Shown here: piece by piece, positions 18,085 through 24,776 of the stretch
How positions within the stretch are numbered: position 1 is the first letter of the stretch
How the letters are laid out: each line of letters starts with the position of its first letter
Origin: Rhodobiaceae bacterium
Lineage (GTDB): Bacteria > Pseudomonadota > Alphaproteobacteria > Parvibaculales > Parvibaculaceae
NCBI GenBank assembly: GCA_003330885.1
Contig: CP030277.1
Location: forward strand, 248,001-312,000
Reading direction: 5' to 3'
DNA: 64,000 bases
Made by a program: the position numbers and the translations under genes
Notes under the pieces: generated by a model
Databases searched by the model: none
What the model saw: only the letters and a program-made list of their open reading frames with translations
What the model was told of the DNA's origin: nothing

Positions 18085-18909
18085 CTATTCAGCTGCAGAC
18101 TTTGCTTCTTCGATCGCAGCGCCGATAGGCCCGCCCGATGCGATTCTGTCTCGTGTTCCTTCTGGGTCGAGAGCTGACGCCTTGTCCAGGTCGCCTATCT
18201 CTTCCGGCACAAACCAGTGCAGTCGTTTTGGATCATCATGGTAGGAGGACCAGACAGCTTTCGCGACATCCATTGCGGGAACAAGACGGAACATGCCCTC
18301 AGCGGGTGCGCTCTGTCTTGCTTCATCAGGCAGCAAGGGCGTGTCGATCAGACCGGGAAGTGTATCGGCAACGCGAATGCCAAAGCGGCTGAGTTCGACT
18401 GACAAAGCTTCTGTCAGACCTTTGACTGCATGTTTGGTCGCTGAATAGACGGCGATGCCCGGCATGCCGTAAGTCGCAGATGACGAAGACGTTGTGAAGC
18501 AGAGAGAGTTGGGCGTTGCCTTTAACAGATCAACCGCCAGATGAATGCCATTCAGCACGCCGACCAGATTGACATTGACCACTGCCATGACGTCTTCAAA
18601 CGGCATCTCATCAAAGAAACCGCCTTTGCCGATCCCCGCATTGTTGAAGAGGAGGTCAAGTTTGCCGCCGGTTGCTTCTGCGAATTCCGCCAGTGCCGTC
18701 TCGTAATCTGCCCGGTCGGTGACATCGAGCGAGCGGACAACACAATTTTCGGACCCAAGCTCTTTCTCCAGAGCGGTGAGCCCGTCTTTATTGACGTCAT
18801 AGGCGCCAACAAACCAGCCGCCCTGCGAGAAGAGACGGGCGGTCTCCAATCCCATGCCGCTTGCAGCGCCTGTAATGAAAATCGACTTTCTGTCTCCGGC
18901 CTTTGCCAT
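18085..18909 (-). CDS. SDR family oxidoreductase, second of a tandem pair
   Basis: Classical SDR of 274 aa: TGAASGMG (13-20), NNAG (89-92), Ser142, Tyr155 and Lys159 (YSATK). Similar in layout to the neighbour at 17275 (both have YG(I/M)P before the catalytic Tyr), indicating paralogy. It is the upstream gene of the pair; AGGGAGG precedes the ATG at a good distance. A family 2 palindrome lies about 35 bp upstream. Substrate unknown. Confidence 0.88.
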   Translation of the reverse strand: MAKAGDRKSIFITGAASGMGLETARLFSQGGWFVGAYDVNKDGLTALEKELGSENCVVRSLDVTDRADYETALAEFAEATGGKLDLLFNNAGIGKGGFFDEMPFEDVMAVVNVNLVGVLNGIHLAVDLLKATPNSLCFTTSSSSATYGMPGIAVYSATKHAVKGLTEALSVELSRFGIRVADTLPGLIDTPLLPDEARQSAPAEGMFRLVPAMDVAKAVWSSYHDDPKRLHWFVPEEIGDLDKASALDPEGTRDRIASGGPIGAAIEEAKSAAE

Positions 18910-18944
18910 GAGGGCCTCCCTGATTAAATTTTTGTTGGGTCATC

Positions 18945-18994
18945 TTAGAGCATTTCCAGGCGAAGTGAATTCGGTTCACCGTGAGGAAATGCGG
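18945..18994. repeat. Interspersed palindrome, family 2, copy B
   Basis: Outer arms GCATTTCC (18950-18957) and GGAAATGC (18985-18992) pair almost perfectly; the interior (GGCGAAGTGAATTCGGTTCACC) is diverged from copies A and C but keeps the TTAGAGCATTT entry and a GGTTC-like 3' half. It lies between the SDR pair promoter and the 3' end of the regulator gene. Confidence 0.7.
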
Positions 18995-19083
18995 TGCAAG
19001 AAGTGCGCTTTCGGGGAGAAAGTCGAGATGGGGACAGCGGGCGTGGCCCTCACTCACTAAGTGATCAGCCACGAAGGGTGGAC

Positions 19084-19689
19084 CTAGTCCTTTGGCGTAA
19101 TGATGAATTGGCAGAGCAAGCGACCGTCCCGCTTGCATTCCTCCCGCACGTCTCCCCCTGTGACATCAGCGAAAAAGCGTTCCATCGCAGAACAAACACA
19201 GGGATCTTCTCGTACCGCGCGCCCGAGCGGACAGCTATAGCTGCGTATTGTTATGTGCGTTTCGGTTTCTTCTTTGGATGTGCCTGCCCCGATACCGTCC
19301 AAAAACTGCAAGGCCGCATCGAGACGGGCCTCGAAACTGTCAGACGTATCAGTCTTGACCTCTTGAGCGAGGGAAGAGCCAATCTCGCCCATGAGCTTTT
19401 CGATCTCATGTCTTTCCAGGTAGCTCGGGAGGGTGTTGATCACTTTCTGCAGAAAAGGCTTATAGGCGCCAGAATCGCTATCTTCAGTTCCGGCAACCGC
19501 GCCAAATTCCGTCGGTGGCTTGCCGGCACCGCTGCCCCGTCGCGACTTCCCGTCAACAAGCCCGTCTGCTTCCAACTGCTTGAGCGGGATGATGATGGCA
19601 TTCCGGGTTACACCAAGCCTGTCCGCGAGCTCGTTCACGGTCAAGTTCTGGCGCCGCAGAAGACTAAGGATGGTGTTTTTCGTTTTCAT
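19084..19689 (-). CDS. COG2345/SufR-type HTH regulator with C-terminal cysteines
   Basis: Transcription factor of 201 aa, counted from the ATG at 19689; an upstream ATG at 19806 would add 39 residues read from the AT-rich promoter palindrome and is unlikely. The N-terminal winged helix (TVNELADRLGVTRNAIIIPL, about residues 12-31) is DeoR/ArsR-like. The C-terminus has a cysteine array CPLGRAVREDPCVC followed by EECKRDGRLLCQF, similar to SufR relatives that bind an Fe-S cluster and sense iron or oxidants. It is divergent from a catalase-like peroxidase, and the 42-bp palindrome at 19746-19787 between them is the likely operator. Redox sensing is inferred from family and context. Confidence 0.82.
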   Translation of the reverse strand: MKTKNTILSLLRRQNLTVNELADRLGVTRNAIIIPLKQLEADGLVDGKSRRGSGAGKPPTEFGAVAGTEDSDSGAYKPFLQKVINTLPSYLERHEIEKLMGEIGSSLAQEVKTDTSDSFEARLDAALQFLDGIGAGTSKEETETHITIRSYSCPLGRAVREDPCVCSAMERFFADVTGGDVREECKRDGRLLCQFIITPKD

Positions 19690-19745
19690 GGCACCGGTCT
19701 GGTAGGGGCACCCGAAATATAGCCAAAAACGAACGGATTTCATCA

Positions 19746-19787
19746 TAAGAATAATATAAACAATATTTATTGTTATTAATATTCTTA
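19746..19787. promoter_or_regulatory. 42-bp palindromic operator between regulator and catalase-like gene
   Basis: An inverted repeat with 18 of 21 base pairs complementary: outer arms TAAGAATA (19746-19753) and TATTCTTA (19780-19787), inner arms AACAATA and TATTGTT around the centre 19766/19767. It is the most AT-rich spot in the region, 57 bp from the regulator start and 40 bp from the peroxidase start. Size suggests binding of a dimer or dimer pair covering both divergent promoters. Confidence 0.75.
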
Positions 19788-19826
19788 ATGTGCTAAAAAG
19801 CGGCATCGATCCGAAGGAGACTGATA

Positions 19827-20942
19827 ATGCCTACATTCCAGCACCATGCTTTGAGCAATTACGCGTCAGCCAACCATATCTATCGGGCTCCCTATACTTC
19901 CAAAGCCTCGTTTATGGGGCTCTGTATTGCCTATATGGCCGCTATTCTCATTGGTGGGTGGTCCCTGGTCACAAAGGCGCTCGCAAGTGAGCCGCAAACC
20001 CTTGCGGTGGACGCACCAACTGAAGTCACAGGGGAAGACGCCGTTAATGCGCTAAACGGTGTTTTCGGTCGCCATGCCAAAGAGCGAGGCTCTCATGCCA
20101 AGGGATTCTGCATTGCTGGAGAGTTTGCGCTTTCTGAAGTAGGGGCAAGCTATCTGCGCAACGGTATCCAGCAAAGAGGGCCGGTTTCCGTCGTTGGCCG
20201 ATTTTCAATCGGGGGTGGCAATCCAGCAGCATCAGACAAAGGTCGGTCAGTCAGGGGGCTGGCGGTGAGGATGGAGTTTGAAGACTCCGACATTCTCGAC
20301 CTCGTTATGATCTCTGCGCCGGTCTTCTTTGCGTCCACGCCTCAACAGTTTGTGGAGTTCTTGAAAGTTCGCACAGCAGATCCTGAAACAGGAAACAAAG
20401 ACCCGGAAAAGATTGCGGCGTTCAATAGAGCAAACCCGAACGTCATGGCGCATCTGGATTATGTCTCACAAACTCCGCCGCCGGCGAGCTATGCATCAAC
20501 ACCCTATTTTTCAACACACGCATTTCTCTTTGGCAATGAAGACGGGCCAATGCAGGCTGCACGTTGGCACTTTGAACCTGTTGAAGGATTTAGAGGGCTC
20601 ACCCCAGACCAGGAAAAGGAGTTCCCGGATAGCTTTCTGGAGGACGAGCTGCACGCGCGCCTCGCAAATGGGCCCGTATCTTGGAATGCTTCTCTTCAGC
20701 TTGCGGGAGAAGAGGATGACATTAATGACCCGACGGCTGTTTGGTCAGCGCCTCGTGAGACCTTCATCGAGGTGGGGCGTCTTGATATCTCGCGGACGAT
20801 TGAGCCTGGTGCATCAGATGATTGTACAGGCCAGGTTTTTGATCCGAACAACCTGTCAGAAGGGATACACCCAACTGACGACCCAATTCTTGCAATACGC
20901 CGACCCGCCTATGCCGTGTCCTTTGGACGTCGCGTGCAATAA
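19827..20942 (+). CDS. Catalase-related peroxidase (SrpA-like), membrane-anchored or exported
   Basis: Heme peroxidase of the small catalase-like family, 371 aa. His90 in the HAKG motif fits the distal heme His and R358-x3-Tyr362 near the C-terminus fits the proximal heme ligand motif. SVVGRFSIGGGNP and RGLAVRMEF are further family landmarks. A hydrophobic segment (about 29-48) ending ALAS indicates export to or anchoring facing the periplasm. The AAGGAGA ribosome site is good. Probably removes peroxides or organic peroxides; true catalase activity is not certain. Divergent from and probably controlled by the cysteine-rich regulator. Confidence 0.88.
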   Translation: MPTFQHHALSNYASANHIYRAPYTSKASFMGLCIAYMAAILIGGWSLVTKALASEPQTLAVDAPTEVTGEDAVNALNGVFGRHAKERGSHAKGFCIAGEFALSEVGASYLRNGIQQRGPVSVVGRFSIGGGNPAASDKGRSVRGLAVRMEFEDSDILDLVMISAPVFFASTPQQFVEFLKVRTADPETGNKDPEKIAAFNRANPNVMAHLDYVSQTPPPASYASTPYFSTHAFLFGNEDGPMQAARWHFEPVEGFRGLTPDQEKEFPDSFLEDELHARLANGPVSWNASLQLAGEEDDINDPTAVWSAPRETFIEVGRLDISRTIEPGASDDCTGQVFDPNNLSEGIHPTDDPILAIRRPAYAVSFGRRVQ

Positions 20943-20979
20943 AACGGAGCCGCGGATTGCACCCTGACTCGGTAAAAAC

Positions 20980-21852
20980 TCAGTTGGCCTCGGCTTCATA
21001 GTCGAGGCCGATATCGAGGCAGGGCGCGGAATGGGTGATCCATCCAACGGAAATATAATCAACGCCGGTGGCAGCAACGCTGGCCGCCGTGTCGAGCGTG
21101 ATCCCGCCCGACGCCTCCAGGGCTGCTCGGCCCTGGTTGATTTCCACGGCTTCGCTCAGGACTGCAGGCGGCATATTGTCGAGCAATACAGCCTCAACGC
21201 CAATGTCGAGTGCTTCTTTCAACTGATCCAGCGTATCGACCTCAATCTCAATCCGCACCATGTGCCCGGCTTTTGCCCGTGCGCCATTGATCGCTTCCGC
21301 GATGCCGCCTGCCATGGCGATGTGATTGTCCTTAATCAGGATAGCGTCATAGAGCCCAAAGCGATGGTTGACGCCGCCGCCGGCGCGGACCGCATATTTT
21401 TCGAACGCCCGAAGACCTGGAGTGGTTTTTCGTGTGCAGCAAATGCGCGTGTTCGTGCCGGAAACAGCATCGACAAATTTTCGCGTCGCTGTCGCAATGC
21501 CTGATAGGTGCCCCAGAAAATTAAGAGCGACACGCTCGCCAGTAACGATGGCGCGGGCATTGCCTTCAATGGCGGCAATCACATCCCCCGGCGCAACGAC
21601 GGACCCGTCTGGCGCTTGTACTGAAATTCTAAGGCCCGGGTCCATTTCCCGGAAGGCAGCACGAGCGGCATCAAGGCCGGCAATGCATCCATGTTCGCGG
21701 GCGCGCAGCACAACTTGAGACCGGGTATCTTGAGGCACTGTCGACTGGCTCGTTATGTCGCCGGCATCACCTAAATCTTCGGCAAGCGCCGCTCTGACAG
21801 CAGTTTCGACAATGAGAGAAGGCAGAGGTGTGAGGTCAGAAAGGGTGCTCAC
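20980..21852 (-). CDS. nadC: Nicotinate-nucleotide diphosphorylase (carboxylating), quinolinate phosphoribosyltransferase
   Basis: Third enzyme of de novo NAD synthesis: quinolinate + PRPP to nicotinate mononucleotide + CO2. The 290 aa include AEDLGDAGDITSQSTV, CTRKTTPGLRAFEKYAVRAG (the phosphate- and quinolinate-binding segment), HRFGLYDAILIKDNHI and EIEVDTLDQ. The start codon overlaps the nadB stop by 4 bp, so translation is coupled. Last gene of nadA-nadB-nadC. Confidence 0.97.
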   Translation of the reverse strand: MSTLSDLTPLPSLIVETAVRAALAEDLGDAGDITSQSTVPQDTRSQVVLRAREHGCIAGLDAARAAFREMDPGLRISVQAPDGSVVAPGDVIAAIEGNARAIVTGERVALNFLGHLSGIATATRKFVDAVSGTNTRICCTRKTTPGLRAFEKYAVRAGGGVNHRFGLYDAILIKDNHIAMAGGIAEAINGARAKAGHMVRIEIEVDTLDQLKEALDIGVEAVLLDNMPPAVLSEAVEINQGRAALEASGGITLDTAASVAATGVDYISVGWITHSAPCLDIGLDYEAEAN

Positions 21853-23465
21853 TGAATTTGGCCTCGTTTATGTTGGTAGTTCGGTTTGACGACAACGTCG
21901 CGTGCGAGGGCATCAGCTTCATCCAGCGTGATGAAGGTACGATGTTCCCATGCCGCATCAGCTTGCGGATGGTCAATCCGGAAATGGCCTCCACGACTTT
22001 CTTCCCGCTGAAGAGCCGCGGCTGTAATCAGCTTTGCAGCTGTCATCATATTCACAAGCGCTGGGGAAGACCCTGCGGCTCGTTCAATGCGCACAATCTG
22101 CTGTAGCGCCTGTGTCAGACCCTCGTTGGTTCGGACAACGCCAACATGTTGGGTCATTAGGTTCCTAAGCTCTTGCACAATTGGGACCGCGTGAGACCGG
22201 CGAACACGAAGTGCGGGAATGACCGCTGTCGCCGGCGACCCTGTTTCGACATTTGCAAGTATATCCTCGGCGATGCGCGCGCCAAAAACGACGGCTTCCA
22301 ATAGGGAATTGCTCGCAAGGCGATTGGCACCATGGGCCCCAGTTGAAGCCACTTCGCCGCAGGCCCAAAGACCAGGGAGCGACGAGCGCCCATCCCTGTC
22401 AACGGCTATCCCGCCCATATGGTAGTGCATAGCAGGCGCAACGGGGATCGGCTCTGTCACCGGATCAATTCCCATACGCTGGCAGTTCTGGAAGACCGTT
22501 GGGAAGGCTTTCTCGAAATTGGCTCCAACCGCCTGGCGAGCATCAAGAAAGGCCTTGCCACCTTCGGCAATGACCCGCGCAATCGACCGCGCCACCACGT
22601 CACGTGGCCCAAGTTCTGCGTCTTGGTGGATAGCCTTCATGAAGCGCGTGCCTGTTTCATCAATGAGAGTCGCGCCTGCACCCCGCAAGGCTTCTGTTGC
22701 CAAAGGGGCAGGGTCTTGTGGTCCGGCAATGGCGGTCGGATGAAACTGAACAAATTCAGGGTCGGCGATGACGGCGCCAGCACGGGCAGCCATCGCAAAG
22801 CCGTCGCCGCGAGAGCTCAGCGGGTTGGTTGTGACTTTATAGAGACCACCTGCGCCACCGCTCGCCAGAACAACAGAGCGCGCGCGGAGGAGAAGCGGTG
22901 AAGGTTCGAGGTCGCCTGTGGGTTGCACGAAGACACCGGCAACCTTTCCCTCTTCCATGGCGAGCTCATAAGCCGAGAAGCCTTCAAGAATACGAATGGA
23001 CGGCGTCTTGCGGACAGCTGCGATGAGCGCTTCCATGATCGCATGTCCTGCCCGGTCGCCCTGCACATGCACAATCCGGCTTCTGCTGTGGGCGGCTTCC
23101 AGCCCAACTGTCAGCTTGCCTTCCAGGTCACGGTCAAACGGAACGCCGAGTGAGAGCAAGTCCTGAATGCGCTCGCTCGCTTCCGACGCGATGAGCTGCG
23201 CAATCTCCGGATCAACAATTCCGGCGCCTGCCGCAATTGTGTCGGCTGCATGCTCTTCCGGTGTATCGCCTTCGGAGATAGCGGCAGCAATCCCGCCTTG
23301 TGCCCAGGCAGATGATGCTCCGTCACCGATCGGTGCTGCAGCGAGCACTGTCACTGGGCGTGGGCTCAGCTTCAAAGCAGTGAAAAGGCCGGCAAGACCT
23401 GCGCCAACAATCAGCACGTCGCCCGCATTGACAATATGTCCGCCGGTAAGCGTATGTGTGCTCAT
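21849..23465 (-). CDS. nadB: L-aspartate oxidase
   Basis: FAD enzyme that oxidises L-aspartate to iminoaspartate for NadA. The 538 aa show the FAD loop LIVGAGLAGLFTALKL (about 18-33), SSAWAQGGIAAA, the active-site segment EFVQFHPTAI and LWACGEVASTGAHGANRLAS, all typical of NadB in the fumarate reductase/succinate dehydrogenase flavoprotein family. Overlaps nadC by 4 bp and follows nadA after 82 bp, where a family 2 palindrome sits. Confidence 0.97.
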   Translation of the reverse strand: MSTHTLTGGHIVNAGDVLIVGAGLAGLFTALKLSPRPVTVLAAAPIGDGASSAWAQGGIAAAISEGDTPEEHAADTIAAGAGIVDPEIAQLIASEASERIQDLLSLGVPFDRDLEGKLTVGLEAAHSRSRIVHVQGDRAGHAIMEALIAAVRKTPSIRILEGFSAYELAMEEGKVAGVFVQPTGDLEPSPLLLRARSVVLASGGAGGLYKVTTNPLSSRGDGFAMAARAGAVIADPEFVQFHPTAIAGPQDPAPLATEALRGAGATLIDETGTRFMKAIHQDAELGPRDVVARSIARVIAEGGKAFLDARQAVGANFEKAFPTVFQNCQRMGIDPVTEPIPVAPAMHYHMGGIAVDRDGRSSLPGLWACGEVASTGAHGANRLASNSLLEAVVFGARIAEDILANVETGSPATAVIPALRVRRSHAVPIVQELRNLMTQHVGVVRTNEGLTQALQQIVRIERAAGSSPALVNMMTAAKLITAAALQREESRGGHFRIDHPQADAAWEHRTFITLDEADALARDVVVKPNYQHKRGQIQ

Positions 23466-23492
23466 GTGCCCAGCTCCCGAGTTATTGCCTGG

Positions 23493-23537
23493 AGCGTTTT
23501 CAATAAAAGTTGCAGACTTTTATGGTTCGAAAACGCG
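23493..23537. repeat. Interspersed palindrome, family 2, copy C (inside the nad operon)
   Basis: Outer arms GCGTTTTC (23494-23501) and GAAAACGC (23529-23536), inner arms ATAAAAGT (23503-23510) and ACTTTTAT (23516-23523) around TGCAG. The outer arms carry matched base changes relative to copy A (GC-G-TTTTC with GAAAA-C-GC), so pairing is conserved while sequence changes. Located between nadA and nadB. Confidence 0.78.
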
Positions 23538-23547
23538 GTGAAAAAGA

Positions 23548-24624
23548 TCAGAGCGGCAGGTTGATCATGCGTTCAACTGCGGCGCGTGCGCGCGGTGCGA
23601 TGGCAGGATCCACGACAACTTCATCCTTCATATAGAGAAGGCTTTCGAGGATCTTTGGCAGAGTGATCCGCTTCATGTGCGGGCACAGGTTGCAGGGACG
23701 AATGAAATCCGTGCCTGGCACTTCGGCCGCCACATTGTCGCTCATGGAGCATTCCGTCACCATCATGACCTTGTCGGGATGATTGTCCTTCACCCACTTG
23801 ATCATGCCTGATGTTGAGCCCGAGAAGTCGGCTTCGTCGACAACTTCAGGCGGGCATTCAGGATGCGCGATTATCGACAGGCCAGGATGGGCTTCGCGAT
23901 ATTCCCGAAGCTCTTCCGGTGTAAAGCGCTCATGCACTTCGCAATGACCTGCATAGGTGATGATCTTCACATTGGTCTGGCGCGCGATGTTCTGCGCGAG
24001 ATACTCGTCTGGCAGGCAGAGCACTTCCGGCACGCCAAGACTTTCTACAACTTGCACCGCGTTGGACGAGGTACAGCAAATATCAGTCTCTGCTTTCACA
24101 TCTGCTGATGTGTTGACGTAGGTAACAACAGGTACGCCGGGATATTGTTCCCGCAGACGACGAATATCAGCGCCGGTGATGGACTCCGCGAGCGAACAAC
24201 CGGCTTTTTCATCGGGAATAAGAACCGTCTTCTCCGGGCTCAACAGTTTTGCCGTCTCCGCCATGAAGTGCACGCCGCACTGGACGATGACGTCGGCATC
24301 CGCTTTTGCTGCTTCGCGAGCGAGCTGAAGGCTGTCGCCGACAATGTCGCCCACACAGTGGAAGATTTCCGGTGTCATGTAATTATGCGCAAGGATAACG
24401 GCGTCGCGCTCTTTCTTCAGATCATTGATCGCCTTCACATAAGGCGCAAAGAAAGGCCACTCGACAGAGGGGATAACGTTTTTGACGCGCTCATAGATGG
24501 GCGCCATCTCTTTCGCGAGTCCGGGCGTATATTCCAGCTCCGGCATCTCAAGCGGTTTAAACTTAGGCGGTACCACAGCTGCATTCTTGGGCGCAGCTTG
24601 TTGGACATGAAGATCGGCGGTCAT
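23548..24624 (-). CDS. nadA: Quinolinate synthase
   Basis: 4Fe-4S enzyme condensing iminoaspartate with dihydroxyacetone phosphate to quinolinate. I choose the ATG at 24624 (358 aa) because GGGAGG lies just upstream; an in-frame ATG at 24666 falls inside an operator. Landmarks are [22 protein letters not shown] (Cys116), [38 protein letters not shown] (Cys228), HPECPPEV and the C-terminal CNLCPHMKR (311-319). Cysteines 116, 228 and 311/314 are candidate cluster ligands; which three bind is not settled here. First gene of nadABC under a palindromic operator. Confidence 0.96.
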   Translation of the reverse strand: MTADLHVQQAAPKNAAVVPPKFKPLEMPELEYTPGLAKEMAPIYERVKNVIPSVEWPFFAPYVKAINDLKKERDAVILAHNYMTPEIFHCVGDIVGDSLQLAREAAKADADVIVQCGVHFMAETAKLLSPEKTVLIPDEKAGCSLAESITGADIRRLREQYPGVPVVTYVNTSADVKAETDICCTSSNAVQVVESLGVPEVLCLPDEYLAQNIARQTNVKIITYAGHCEVHERFTPEELREYREAHPGLSIIAHPECPPEVVDEADFSGSTSGMIKWVKDNHPDKVMMVTECSMSDNVAAEVPGTDFIRPCNLCPHMKRITLPKILESLLYMKDEVVVDPAIAPRARAAVERMINLPL

Positions 24625-24649
24625 ACTCGCCTCCCTTGATCGACTACAA

Positions 24650-24666
24650 TTACTCAATTTGAGCAT
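24650..24666. promoter_or_regulatory. NadQ-type operator, copy 1 (5' UTR of nadA)
   Basis: TTACTCAATTTGAGCAT is a near-palindrome (core CTCAA-T-TTGAG perfect) 26 bp upstream of the nadA start. It matches the second site at 24710-24726 in the TACTCAA/TTGAGTA pattern. Both sites are flanked by ACTACAATT. Likely bound by the COG4111 regulator encoded at 27525-28568. Confidence 0.65.
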
Positions 24667-24709
24667 AAATAGGGGCTAAAAAGACACCGGCAGAACCGGC
24701 CAATGACTT

Positions 24710-24726
24710 ATACTACAATTGAGTAT
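24710..24726. promoter_or_regulatory. NadQ-type operator, copy 2 (overlaps the nadA core promoter)
   Basis: ATACTACAATTGAGTAT has ATACT/AGTAT arms and an AAT centre. It covers the -10 element and most of the spacer of the nadA promoter, an ideal position for repression. Centre-to-centre distance to copy 1 is 60 bp. Confidence 0.65.
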
Positions 24727-24738
24727 TAGGCCTGTCAA
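24710..24738 (-). promoter_or_regulatory. nadABC sigma-70 promoter
   Basis: On the minus strand TTGACA (24738-24733, exact consensus -35) is followed by a 17-nt spacer and TAGTAT (24715-24710, -10). Transcription would start near 24703, giving a leader of about 80 nt that contains operator copy 1. Confidence 0.65.
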
Positions 24739-24776
24739 GCAAACCAGAGACACAAAATTTCATAGAAAACGGCTGT

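Noticed and set aside
19690-19806. 39-residue N-terminal extension of the cysteine-rich regulator (ATG at 19806)
   Set aside because: It is translated from the AT-rich palindromic promoter and has no family features; MKTKNTILSL at 19689 is where the winged-helix domain begins.
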